From Ruminococcus gauvreauii (GTDB lineage: Bacteria; Bacillota; Clostridia; Lachnospirales; Lachnospiraceae), in NCBI RefSeq assembly GCF_025151995.1, contig NZ_CP102290.1:2170001-2234000 (forward strand): 64,000 bases of DNA, in the 5' to 3' direction. The notes beneath the pieces were generated by a model that was not told the DNA's origin, did no database searches, and saw only the letters and a list, made by a program, of their open reading frames with translations. A program made the translations under genes and the position numbers. Each line of letters begins with the position of its first letter. The stretch's first letter is position 1. Of this stretch, positions 16,313 to 23,704 are shown in pieces.

Positions 16313-17071
16313 ATGAGTCAGAATAACTCGAATGAGAAGGCGGCAATGCTCGCTAAGATCGAAACAATTCATCAGGTGGATGGATTTGATCCCACACCAT
16401 TTGCTGTGGATTATACGGACTTGGGAACCGGAGAGGTGCGTAAGCGCCTTCCGGTCATGATACAGATGGCGTGGTTCCGTCTGAAATATCCAGAAGGACG
16501 CATTGCTGTACAGGTGAATCCTGCAAAGGATTGCTTTGTGGCAACAGCCCGCGTGTATCCAAACTATAAGGATGCGGCGGACTGTTATCTGGCAGAAGCG
16601 ACGGCATCCAGAGGATATTGTGAGGAGAAACCTTCAGTTTCACCACGGGAATGGGCACAGACGGCTGCTGTTGGAATTGCTCTACGAAATGCAGGCTTTG
16701 GACTTCAGTTTTCCATGGCAGGTGAAGATTTTGAGTCTTCTGCTGTGGATGAACTGGGAATCTCCGCCGATCAGGCTCAAACAGTATCAGCAGAGAAACA
16801 AGAGATGACAGAACCAAAATCGGAACCGGCACAAGAGGAATATACCGTAATTGAACCGGTACAAAAGGAACTGACTCCAGAAGAAAAGCTGGCACAGGCA
16901 ATGAATGTGCCTTGCCCAATCTCAAAATTCAGCGGAAAAACACTTGGAGAGGTATTATCGCTGGATCCCGGTGCAATTAAATGGGTGGCAACAAAATTCA
17001 CTGGCGGCGAGGAAATTAAAGCTGCTGCGAAACTGATTTGTGAATTTTCTATTCAACAGACAATTGCATAA
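16313..17071 (+). CDS. Possible single-strand annealing protein with ExoX-C-like tail
   Basis: A 252-residue two-part protein. The N-terminal 140 residues contain TARVYPNYKDAADCYLAEATA and AQTAAVGIALRNAGFGLQF, a pattern reminiscent of phage Rad52/ERF-type annealing proteins, but the match is weak. A Pro/Glu-rich linker (about 150-185) leads to a C-terminal segment, PCPISKFSGKTLGEVLSLDPGAIKWV, that resembles the small C-terminal domain of exodeoxyribonuclease X and related proteins. Its place downstream of a YqaJ exonuclease supports an annealing role, as exonuclease and annealing genes usually pair. A structure prediction against Rad52 folds would settle it. Confidence 0.5.
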   Translation: MSQNNSNEKAAMLAKIETIHQVDGFDPTPFAVDYTDLGTGEVRKRLPVMIQMAWFRLKYPEGRIAVQVNPAKDCFVATARVYPNYKDAADCYLAEATASRGYCEEKPSVSPREWAQTAAVGIALRNAGFGLQFSMAGEDFESSAVDELGISADQAQTVSAEKQEMTEPKSEPAQEEYTVIEPVQKELTPEEKLAQAMNVPCPISKFSGKTLGEVLSLDPGAIKWVATKFTGGEEIKAAAKLICEFSIQQTIA

Positions 17072-17143
17072 CAGGTGCTAAAGACCAGGGGATTCATGCA
17101 GTCATCCTCTGGCCGTGAACAAGACGAAAAGGAGGACAAAAAA

Positions 17144-17521
17144 ATGTGTAAAAGAACGAAAAAACTTCGTTTCAAATGGGAGCTTGGAGATGAAATGGTC
17201 TCACTGCATGTCAACCAATATGCTTATGACGGGCGGTTGCACATCGGTATGATTAATTATGGAGAAGATGGTCCGGAACCCTTTGCAGACATGACGATCA
17301 ATCTACCGGCATATGATCTGGAGGATAACGAAGCATTCATTAACGGAGATATCAGTAAAGATCTGTTAAGGTTTATCAGGGAGAACAAACTGGGAAAAGT
17401 GCTGCCTTACACCGTGAAATCCGGATATGGCAGATATGCGGCGGTGGCCTTCGATCTGGAAAAGCTGGCGGAATACGATCCTTCAGGGGTTGCGTCGTTT
17501 AAGGAAAACTGTGGGTTATAG
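17144..17521 (+). CDS. Hypothetical protein (DUF4313-like)
   Basis: A 125-residue protein starting MCKRTKKLRFKWELGDEMVSLHVNQY. The ATG at 17144 follows AAAGGAGGAC and is preferred over an upstream start at 17075. The repeated short strands and the central EPFADMTINLPAYDLEDNEAFINGDI segment recall a small element family often annotated DUF4313, but I am not certain. It lies in the DNA-processing operon, just before the primase gene. Confidence 0.5.
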   Translation: MCKRTKKLRFKWELGDEMVSLHVNQYAYDGRLHIGMINYGEDGPEPFADMTINLPAYDLEDNEAFINGDISKDLLRFIRENKLGKVLPYTVKSGYGRYAAVAFDLEKLAEYDPSGVASFKENCGL

Positions 17522-17540
17522 GGAAAACAGCAATGAGAAG

Positions 17541-17568
17541 AGGCGGGGGACAGCGTGCTGTTCCCCGC
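17541..17568 (+). other. Strong hairpin without U-tract
   Basis: GCGGGGGACAGC pairs with GCTGTTCCCCGC over 12 positions. AAGTTTGAAAAAGG follows, so this is not a classical terminator. It may act as an RNA processing or stability element between the small gene and the primase gene. Confidence 0.45.
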
Positions 17569-17594
17569 AAGTTTGAAAAAGGAAAGGAGGCAGC

Positions 17595-18653
17595 ATGGAA
17601 ATATTTCATATGAGCGACGTTGTTTCGCTGCTGGGAATCCCGATGCCGCCGTCTGGAAGAAGCTCCTATTATGTGCAGTGTCCCTGCTGTGACGAAAACC
17701 CACGGAAAAAGCATTTGAACATCAATTTGAAAAAAGAAGTGTATCGCTGCCCGCGGTGCGGAATATCTGGTGGTATATTTGATCTGTACTCATTATATAC
17801 CGGGGTTCCGCGTGACAAAGTGCGAAAAGCTCTGGTGGAGAAACTGGGAATGCCTGATAACCGGCCTAAACCCCAAAAGAGGATACAGCCGCAGGCAAAG
17901 CCTGAATGCCCAATAACGGATGTTGATACCCGACATGCCACATACAGTGCGCTGCTCGATAAGCTGACGCTGGCGGCAGACCATAAAGAGAACCTGCTTG
18001 GCAGAGGGTTGATGGAGGATGACATTATTCGGCTTGGATACAGGACAACACCTGTGGTCGGTATGACAGCGATTGCCGGCAAACTTCAGTCCGAAGGGAT
18101 GTACTTAGCTGGGGTTCCTGGTTTTTACAGGAATGAAAGCGGTACATGGACTTTCATTCATGAAGAACGCGGTATCTTAATTCCAATGAGAGATCGGAAA
18201 GGAAGAATTCAGGGGCTTCAGATACGCAGAGATAAGGTGAAAAAGAGAAAATTTCGATGGGTATCCAGTACAGAGCGGCCGGATGGTTGCCCTGCAGAAG
18301 GATGGACACATCTTGCAGGCCCGGTTAGGCCTATGCTGGTGCTGACAGAAGGTCCTATGAAAGCTGACGTGATTCATGCACTGACTGGTCTAACAGTGCT
18401 GGCGGTTCCTGGTGTTAATTCTCTGACACAGCTTGAAACAACCCTTAGCGATTTACGTGCAGAAGGGGTTGCAGAGATTAAGACTGCTTTTGATATGGAT
18501 TTTGCGACCAATTACCATGTACAAAACGGTTACAACAATCTTCTCAGTCTTCTTGGCAATATGGGATTTCAGTTCGGTACGTACCTGTGGGATCCACGCT
18601 ATAAGGGACTGGATGATTATATCTGGGAATATTGTTTTCAAAAGAAGCATTAA
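17595..18653 (+). CDS. CHC2 zinc-finger DNA primase-like protein
   Basis: A 352-residue primase-like protein. The N-terminal CHC2-type zinc ribbon is clear (CPCCDENPRKKH, then CPRCGISGG) and is followed by a linker and a DUF3854/Toprim-like domain with LVLTEGPMKADVIHAL, VPGVNS and the acidic KTAFDMDFA block. Such proteins make primers for plasmid or element replication. It ends the DNA-processing operon and is followed by a terminator. The start ATG has AAAGGAGG upstream. Confidence 0.8.
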   Translation: MEIFHMSDVVSLLGIPMPPSGRSSYYVQCPCCDENPRKKHLNINLKKEVYRCPRCGISGGIFDLYSLYTGVPRDKVRKALVEKLGMPDNRPKPQKRIQPQAKPECPITDVDTRHATYSALLDKLTLAADHKENLLGRGLMEDDIIRLGYRTTPVVGMTAIAGKLQSEGMYLAGVPGFYRNESGTWTFIHEERGILIPMRDRKGRIQGLQIRRDKVKKRKFRWVSSTERPDGCPAEGWTHLAGPVRPMLVLTEGPMKADVIHALTGLTVLAVPGVNSLTQLETTLSDLRAEGVAEIKTAFDMDFATNYHVQNGYNNLLSLLGNMGFQFGTYLWDPRYKGLDDYIWEYCFQKKH

Positions 18654-18656
18654 AAC

Positions 18657-18687
18657 TGGGGTGGAGCAAAAATGCTTCACCCTTTTT
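18657..18687 (+). terminator. Rho-independent terminator
   Basis: GGGTGGAGCA pairs with TGCTTCACCC around a short A-rich loop, followed by TTTTTCG. It ends the DNA-processing operon four bases after the primase stop. Confidence 0.8.
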
Positions 18688-18706
18688 CGTGCGTTTTTTC
18701 AATCGA

Positions 18707-18733
18707 ATGCGTATAAAAGTTGTAAATACGCAT
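18707..18733 (+). promoter_or_regulatory. Inverted repeat upstream of parM
   Basis: ATGCGTAT (18707-18714) and ATACGCAT (18726-18733) form a perfect 8-bp inverted repeat between the terminator and the parM-like gene. It could be an operator for the ParR-like protein or part of a centromere; only the geometry is seen. Confidence 0.45.
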
Positions 18734-18785
18734 GGCGAATCGTGTAATGATAAATATAAGAATAATTTTTGCAGGAGGTATACAT

Positions 18786-19706
18786 ATGTTAATCGCAATC
18801 GACCACGGCAACTACGCTGTAAAGACCACAAACCATTCCTTTATTTCCGGGCTTTCTGAGCACACGGTGAAGCCGCCCATGACAGATGAGATTGTGGAGT
18901 ATGGAGGAAAATATTGGACCTTGAGCGGACGCCGTCTGAGTTATATGAGGGATAAAACCCAGGATGACCGATATTTCATCTTGACATTATTTGCAATCGC
19001 CAAAGAACTGGAGAACAGAGGCAATTATACGCCGGTCGAACAGATTCAGCTGGCTGTTGGACTACCACCTGAGCATTTTGGCGCTTTAAAAGACAGATTC
19101 GCCAATTATTTCAAAAGAGACGGAATTATCAAATTTGTTTATGGTGACAGGCCATACAGCATTAAGATAGACCGTGTTATGGTGTTCCCGCAGGCATATG
19201 CCGCTGTTATTCCCCAGAGCAGTCTGGTGGTTCATACGGTTCGTATGTTTATCGTTGATATTGGTGGTTATACCACCGATGTGCTGCTCTTGAAGAATGG
19301 AAAACCAGATTTGCAGTTTTGCCGGAGCCTGGAAACTGGTATTATTACTATGAACAATGAAATCATACGAAAGGTTGGTGCGCTTCATGATATGCGTATC
19401 GAAGATGAGCATATTAGTGCAGTGCTTCAGTGCGAGAATACCATTCTGCCGGAGGATGTCAAGGAGACAATTCGTGAAGCGACGAAGTTACATGCACAGG
19501 ATATTCTGAACCAGCTTAGAGAATTGCAAGTGGATTTGCGTTCTAATCCGGCAGTTTTTATCGGAGGGGGAAGTATTCTTTTAAGGCCTTTCCTGATAAA
19601 TTCGCCTCTGGTAGCAAAGGCGGATTTTGTGGAATCTCCGAATGCAAATGCTCTGGGATATGAAATGTTGGGCAGGAAAACGCTTTCTCTTCGTCCACTT
19701 GGATAA
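18786..19706 (+). CDS. ParM/StbA-like actin ATPase
   Basis: A 306-residue actin-like ATPase of the plasmid segregation type. The phosphate-1 motif is AIDHGNYAVKT at residues 3-13, phosphate-2 is VDIGGYTTDVLL near 158, and the adenosine motif is FIGGGSILLRPF near 260. Proteins of this group polymerise and push plasmid copies apart. The ATG at 18786 follows GGAGGTATACAT. It is followed 20 bases later by a small ParR-like gene. On an integrative element it suggests that an excised, replicating circular form is partitioned. Confidence 0.85.
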   Translation: MLIAIDHGNYAVKTTNHSFISGLSEHTVKPPMTDEIVEYGGKYWTLSGRRLSYMRDKTQDDRYFILTLFAIAKELENRGNYTPVEQIQLAVGLPPEHFGALKDRFANYFKRDGIIKFVYGDRPYSIKIDRVMVFPQAYAAVIPQSSLVVHTVRMFIVDIGGYTTDVLLLKNGKPDLQFCRSLETGIITMNNEIIRKVGALHDMRIEDEHISAVLQCENTILPEDVKETIREATKLHAQDILNQLRELQVDLRSNPAVFIGGGSILLRPFLINSPLVAKADFVESPNANALGYEMLGRKTLSLRPLG

Positions 19707-19725
19707 GGGACGGAGGGACAATATA

Positions 19726-20088
19726 ATGAAAAAGGATGGAAAATACCGCTTCTCGCTTCAATTTAGCGCAGATTCAGAGGAACAGGTAAGGGCTGGAGAG
19801 TTGCTTGAAAGGCTGGGAAACAGGAAAAGTGCGGTTGTTGTTGCAGCCTTGAATGATTATCTTGATTCTAACCCGAATTTACAGGATGCACATTGTAAAA
19901 TAGAAGTCAAACTAACACCTGGCTATAATCGAGATGGAATTGAGGAAATCATACGGCGCATTGTTGAGGAAAGACTTGCAGCGGTTCGCCGTGACGAACC
20001 CCAGATGGCTTTTTCAGAGGAGAGTAAGACAGATACTCTGGAGGCAGACATTGCACAGATGTTGGACAACCTGGATATGTTTTCATAG
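19726..20088 (+). CDS. ParR-like DNA-binding adaptor
   Basis: A 120-residue protein with an N-terminal ribbon-helix-helix-like part (KYRFSLQFSADSEEQVRAGELLERLGNRKSAVVVAALNDYL, quoted only in sense: strand, helix, helix) and an acidic C-terminal tail (ADIAQMLDNLDMF) of the kind that contacts ParM. It follows the actin-like gene closely, the usual parMR order. The ATG at 19726 lies behind GGACGGAGGGAC. The assignment rests on context plus the RHH pattern. Confidence 0.7.
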   Translation: MKKDGKYRFSLQFSADSEEQVRAGELLERLGNRKSAVVVAALNDYLDSNPNLQDAHCKIEVKLTPGYNRDGIEEIIRRIVEERLAAVRRDEPQMAFSEESKTDTLEADIAQMLDNLDMFS

Positions 20089-20161
20089 ACCGACAGTGCA
20101 TATAATAGGTTCAACGATGGCTTTTTAACGCTTGAAAATTAAAAAAGTCCATGTAAATGAG

Positions 20162-20199
20162 TTGATATTCCACTTATAGTGCGTATATTGGAATATCAA
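20162..20199. promoter_or_regulatory. 11-bp inverted repeat before XRE gene
   Basis: TTGATATTCCA (20162-20172) and TGGAATATCAA (20189-20199) are perfect inverted copies with a 16-base spacer. The pair lies in the 169-base gap between the parR-like and XRE genes and is a good candidate operator for the XRE protein, or a parC-like site. Confidence 0.55.
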
Positions 20200-20257
20200 G
20201 TTCTTCAATTCCATTGTCAGATTATATAAAATAGAAATGTAAGGAGAATGTAAAACC

Positions 20258-20602
20258 ATGGACTATGTTATTTTAGGCAAGAATATTCGGAAGTACCGAC
20301 AAATGCGCGGATTGCGCCAGGAAGATTTGGCGGAGATCTGTGATTGCGGGAATAGCCATATCGGCCAAATAGAAAATGCGAGAGGGATTCCAAGTCTGGA
20401 TATGATTGTACGGATTGCAAATGCTCTTTCAGTAACAGTAGATCAATTGCTCAGAGAGTATTATTCGGAACCTGAGAAGGTCTATTTGCGAGAGATTGCG
20501 GAACGTATTGAGAAGTATCCGGTAAAGCAGCGTGTATACGCTTGCGAAGGTCTGGCTGAATTTTTAAATACCATTGAAAAATTCAGTCAAACAGATGAAT
20601 GA
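20258..20602 (+). CDS. XRE-family transcriptional regulator
   Basis: A 114-residue regulator with an N-terminal Cro/CI helix-turn-helix (LGKNIRKYRQMRGLRQEDLAE, then CGNSHIGQIENARGIPSLDM) and a short C-terminal extension. It resembles the XRE regulators that control transfer and excision in Tn916-like elements. It is a monocistronic unit, with a large inverted repeat upstream and a terminator downstream. Confidence 0.85.
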   Translation: MDYVILGKNIRKYRQMRGLRQEDLAEICDCGNSHIGQIENARGIPSLDMIVRIANALSVTVDQLLREYYSEPEKVYLREIAERIEKYPVKQRVYACEGLAEFLNTIEKFSQTDE

Positions 20603-20637
20603 TACGCATATAACCAAACAGAAAAAAGTTTACGCTT

Positions 20638-20682
20638 TATAGAACGGCTATGCTACACGAAAGTGCAGTATGGTCGTTTTTT
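20638..20682 (+). terminator. Rho-independent terminator
   Basis: AACGGCTATGCTAC pairs imperfectly with GTGCAGTATGGTCGTT around a CACGAAA loop, followed by TTTTTTGTTA. It ends the XRE gene. Confidence 0.7.
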
Positions 20683-20757
20683 GTTATCTCAAAACAAGGA
20701 GGTGGTCCCATTGGATTAAACCATTGACAGCTGCAAAAAGGTAACAAGTCGAGAAAA

Positions 20758-20790
20758 TTAAGGCACGCCATCACGGCGTGCCTTAACTTT
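20758..20790 (+). terminator. Perfect 12-bp hairpin before sigma-factor gene
   Basis: TTAAGGCACGCC and GGCGTGCCTTAA pair perfectly around ATCAC, with CTTTTG after. It lies 36 bases before the sigma-factor gene, in its leader, so it could be an attenuator as well as a terminator. The 80 bases upstream include GGAGGTGGTCCCATTGG, a ribosome-site-like sequence without a frame of note. Confidence 0.6.
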
Positions 20791-20825
20791 TGCCCTGGTG
20801 GTGTGCCCCGTAAGGAGGTACAAAG

Positions 20826-21236
20826 ATGAACCACCAGCAGAAGTCTGAACGTGACGAGCTGCGGGCCAGATTTACAGTTTGGCTGGAAACTACAGTTTAC
20901 CGGGCCAGACTCAAATATTTGGAACGGGAGAAACCCAAGGTAGATACAGTTTCAATTGAGGAATTACCAGAGAGCGCTTTATCTGTTTTTGAACAAACCT
21001 CATATTGTGAAATATCAGGATCTGCTTTTGATTTTGAAGAGGAACGGTTGGCAGAGGCGTTTGCAAAACTGCCAATAAAACGACAGGAGATACTGACAAT
21101 GCTGTTTGTGGAGGAGCGAAAACCGGAGGAAATTGCCCGGCTATTAAATTGTTCTCCGCAGCATGTTTACGACCAGCGTTATCAGGCATTGAAGAAGCTG
21201 CGCATAGCATTGACAAAGGACGGTGATAAATTTTGA
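20826..21236 (+). CDS. Sigma-70 family (region 4) factor of integrative element
   Basis: A 136-residue protein whose C-terminal half is a sigma region 4 helix-turn-helix: EERLAEAFAKLPIKRQEILTMLFVEERKPEEIARLL, then CSPQHVYDQRYQALKKLR (given in two parts). No region 2 is evident, as in the Orf7-like factors of Tn916-type elements. In those elements it is part of the regulatory switch for transfer and excision. The next gene overlaps its stop codon. Confidence 0.85.
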   Translation: MNHQQKSERDELRARFTVWLETTVYRARLKYLEREKPKVDTVSIEELPESALSVFEQTSYCEISGSAFDFEEERLAEAFAKLPIKRQEILTMLFVEERKPEEIARLLNCSPQHVYDQRYQALKKLRIALTKDGDKF

Positions 21237-21424
21237 ATCACATAGAATTTGAAAAGATGCTTCAGGCGGCAGTTTCCGGCAGTCATGAGGCTCTGGAGCA
21301 ACTATTTTTGCTGTATGCACCGTTAATTGATAAACATAGTAAAATTGACGGCCGGATAGATGAAGATTTAAGACAGTATCTATTGATACATATCGCACTC
21401 AATATTTCAAAATTTGTCATTTAG
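21233..21424 (+). CDS. Helix-turn-helix partner of sigma-like factor (Orf8-like)
   Basis: A 63-residue protein starting with TTG at 21233, whose codon overlaps the TGA stop of the sigma-like gene. It reads like the small HTH_16-type proteins that follow Orf7-like sigma factors in Tn916 relatives (EFEKMLQAAVSGSHEALEQLFLLYAP, then DEDLRQYLLIHIALNI). It likely works with the sigma-like protein. A strong terminator follows at once. Confidence 0.75.
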   Translation: MNHIEFEKMLQAAVSGSHEALEQLFLLYAPLIDKHSKIDGRIDEDLRQYLLIHIALNISKFVI

Positions 21425-21430
21425 GTGAAG

Positions 21431-21462
21431 ACGGCCTCAGGTTTTTCTGAGGCCGTTTTCAT
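21431..21462 (+). terminator. Rho-independent terminator
   Basis: ACGGCCTCAG pairs with CTGAGGCCGT around GTTTTT, followed by TTTCATATTTTT. It closes the sigma/HTH pair. Confidence 0.85.
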
Positions 21463-21484
21463 ATTTTTATAAATTCTGTTCGAG

Positions 21485-21770
21485 ATTTGAGAGATGATGA
21501 GGCTTTTTGTAGGTAAAGGCATCCCCATGCCATGGCACCTTGACAACTTCATAGCCTCCAACTCTACGTTCCCGAACCGAGAAGCGGCTATCCGTTTGTG
21601 TGGCGAGCAAAACCATGAGCACTGATATACGGGCGGCACCCGTATAACGCAATGATCCGGCCGGGGATAATGATACTTCCGTAATTCGCGGCCCGGCCAC
21701 AATGCAGGCGGGGAGATGAGATATCTATGGATCTGCAGCCACAGACGGAGAAGGAGGCGGTTATTTTGAA
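21485..21770 (+). other. GC-rich structured intergenic region
   Basis: This gap of about 340 bases between the sigma/HTH terminator and the excisionase-like gene has no convincing gene. It contains a perfect 8-bp hairpin (TATACGGG/CCCGTATA, 21626-21646) and a 7-bp long-range pairing (GGCCGGG at 21659-21665 with CCCGGCC at 21692-21698), and is GC-richer than its surroundings. A minus-strand open frame covers it but has unusual composition and no ribosome site. A structured RNA or a DNA site for transfer or excision is possible. Confidence 0.45.
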
Positions 21771-21802
21771 ATAAATTATTTTTTATAGTAAGGAGGCTGC
21801 TT

Positions 21803-22012
21803 ATGGGCTACAAAAGGAAAGATGTAGAGCAGACGAAGCAGTATGCAAAAAAGTTTGTGCGCTACAAAGAAGGAGCAGAGAAGTACAGCCTTGGGCTGAC
21901 AAAGTTTCAGGAACTCGCAAAAGAAGCAAAAGCTGTCTATAAGATTGATGGCATTGCTTTAGTTAATTGCGAAATTTTTGAAAAGTTTTTGGAGTCATTC
22001 CGAGAATTTTGA
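21803..22012 (+). CDS. DUF6462-family protein, excisionase-like
   Basis: A 69-residue protein (KEGAEKYSLGLTKFQELAKE, then KIDGIALVNCEIFEKFLESF) of the family annotated DUF6462, which is regularly found just upstream of tyrosine integrases in integrative elements of Clostridia. The pattern of a helix-turn-helix followed by a short wing resembles excisionases. Excisionases bend attachment-site DNA and direct the integrase to excision. AAGGAGGCTGCTT precedes the ATG. Confidence 0.75.
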   Translation: MGYKRKDVEQTKQYAKKFVRYKEGAEKYSLGLTKFQELAKEAKAVYKIDGIALVNCEIFEKFLESFREF

Positions 22013-22067
22013 AGTGGGTGATGCTTCATGGCTTTTTTACATAAAGGGGCTTTATGCGCTTTAGGGC

Positions 22068-22096
22068 TTGACTTTCTGTCTTACAATAAGTATAAT
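22068..22096 (+). promoter_or_regulatory. Sigma-A promoter for RHH/integrase genes
   Basis: TTGACT (22068-22073), a 17-bp spacer and TATAAT (22091-22096) lie 24 bases before the RHH gene. This gives the RHH and integrase genes a constitutive-looking promoter separate from the excisionase-like gene. Confidence 0.8.
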
Positions 22097-22119
22097 AAAA
22101 TACATGTGGAGGTAGCGGT

Positions 22120-22290
22120 ATGACGAAAATGGGTAGACCGAAGCTGGACAACGCAAAGCGTCAATCCATTACAGTTCGGTTATCAGACAAAACCTATGAT
22201 GAGTTGATCAGGTATGCTGCTGAACACAAGATGACAAAGACAGAGGTTGCCCTGCGAGGTTTGGAAGAGTATTTGTCCAAGCAAAAATAA
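22120..22290 (+). CDS. Ribbon-helix-helix (CopG-like) small protein
   Basis: A 56-residue protein with the pattern MGRPKLDNAKRQSITVRLSD, then KTYDELIRYAAEHKMTKTEVALRGLEEYL in two parts: a strand with alternating residues followed by two helices, as in CopG/Arc repressors. The GRPKLDN opening is common in such element-borne proteins. It is transcribed from the promoter at 22068 and may autoregulate integrase expression. Short, but AGGAGG-like GTGGAGGTAGCG precedes its ATG. Confidence 0.8.
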   Translation: MTKMGRPKLDNAKRQSITVRLSDKTYDELIRYAAEHKMTKTEVALRGLEEYLSKQK

Positions 22291-22332
22291 GTGCTGTGAG
22301 TCCCTTCTTCATTATTGAAGGAGGTAACAGAC

Positions 22333-23565
22333 ATGGCAAAGACACGGAAAGATGAGCGGGGAAGAGCACTCAGGAAAGGAGAAGTACAGAGGGCATCAGA
22401 CAAGCGGTATATGTACACCTATACTGATCCGTTGGGCAGGCGTAGGTCCATATACGCACAGGATTTGGCAACGCTTCGAGAAAAAGAGAAGCAGCTGATG
22501 AAGGATCAATTGGATGGTTTGGATCTGTATGTTGCAGGTAAGGCCACCATAAATGATACCTATGATCGATATATATCTACGAAGTATGATTTGCGAGCGA
22601 CTACACGCAGCAATTACGATTACATGTATAATCGCTTTGTCAGACATACTTTCGGTAAGAAGAAAATCGCAGGCACTAAGTATTCAGACGTACTCCAGTT
22701 TTACTGCTACTTGCTTAAAAAGGAAAAGTTATCGTTAGGGACGCTGGACTCAGTTCATACCCTGCTTCATCCGACATTCCAATTGGCGGTTCGAGATGAA
22801 ATCATTCGGAAAAATCCGTCAGACGGAGTCATGAAGGAAGTCAGCAAGAAAGCAGATAAGACAAGAGGCGTGAGACATGCTTTAACGAGAGAGCAGCAAC
22901 GAGCATTTATGGATTATATTTCCAATCACCCAGTGTATTATCATTGGTGGCCGTTATTTACGGTTTTGCTTGGAACTGGCTGCCGAATCGGAGAAGCACT
23001 GGGACTTCGATGGGATGATCTTGATTTTGATAATCGGATTCTGAGTATTAATCACAGTCTGGTTTATTACCCGGTTGGAGAATCGAGAAAGTCTGTTCTG
23101 CGGATATCAAAGCCGAAGACGGAGGCAGGTATCAGAACGATCCCTATGCTTGATATTGTACGTGATGCTTTTCACATGGAGCACGAGGAGCAGGAAGAAA
23201 CAGGATTCAACGAGACCGAGATTGATGGAATGACGGGTTTTGTATTTGTCAATCGTTTTGGCTCAGTTTTAAATCCGCAGGCTGTGAATCGTACTATTAA
23301 GCGAATTATCAGTGGGTACAATGCGGAAGAGGTTATCAATGCTAAGCGTGAGCGGCGAGAGCCGATTATTCTTCCAGATTTCTCCTGTCATCACTTGAGG
23401 CATACCTTTTGTACAAGACTCTGTGAGCATGAAACAAATTTAAAAGTGATTCAGGCAATTATGGGCCATCGGAATATTGAAACGACGATGGATATCTATG
23501 CCGAAGCCACTGATCAAAAGAAGCAGGAATCTTTTGAAAACTTATCTAAATTGGACATCTTTTAG
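22333..23565 (+). CDS. int: Tyrosine recombinase integrase
   Basis: A 410-residue integrase of the Tn916 type. An N-terminal arm-binding domain (residues 1-70), a SAM-like core-binding domain (about 80-170) and the catalytic domain are present. Catalytic residues are visible: Arg in TGCRIGEALGLRW, His-x-x-Arg in CHHLRHTFC, the second His in MGHRNIETTM and the nucleophile Tyr in MDIYAEAT. The gene is intact. The ATG at 22333 follows GAAGGAGGTAACAGAC. Directly downstream lie three direct repeats that fit arm-type binding sites, then a metG fragment. Confidence 0.93.
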   Translation: MAKTRKDERGRALRKGEVQRASDKRYMYTYTDPLGRRRSIYAQDLATLREKEKQLMKDQLDGLDLYVAGKATINDTYDRYISTKYDLRATTRSNYDYMYNRFVRHTFGKKKIAGTKYSDVLQFYCYLLKKEKLSLGTLDSVHTLLHPTFQLAVRDEIIRKNPSDGVMKEVSKKADKTRGVRHALTREQQRAFMDYISNHPVYYHWWPLFTVLLGTGCRIGEALGLRWDDLDFDNRILSINHSLVYYPVGESRKSVLRISKPKTEAGIRTIPMLDIVRDAFHMEHEEQEETGFNETEIDGMTGFVFVNRFGSVLNPQAVNRTIKRIISGYNAEEVINAKRERREPIILPDFSCHHLRHTFCTRLCEHETNLKVIQAIMGHRNIETTMDIYAEATDQKKQESFENLSKLDIF

Positions 23566-23589
23566 GAAGGGTTCTCAGCGTGAGAAGCT

Positions 23590-23632
23590 GACAACAAACT
23601 TTCTGCGAAGACAACAGTTTGACAACAATTTT
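23590..23632 (+). repeat. GACAACA direct repeats, likely integrase arm sites
   Basis: Three direct repeats, GACAACAAACTTT (23590-23602), GACAACAGTTT (23610-23620) and GACAACAATTTT (23621-23632), lie just after the integrase stop. Lambda- and Tn916-type integrases bind direct repeats of this sort near the element end. Two of the three persist in the partial copy at 40347-40374. Confidence 0.65.
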
Positions 23633-23704
23633 CTTTTTTCCCTGATGTAATACGAAGCACTGTGAAGAATGGGGAAGCAAGGAAATGAAGGGATTTGAAC
23701 CGAT

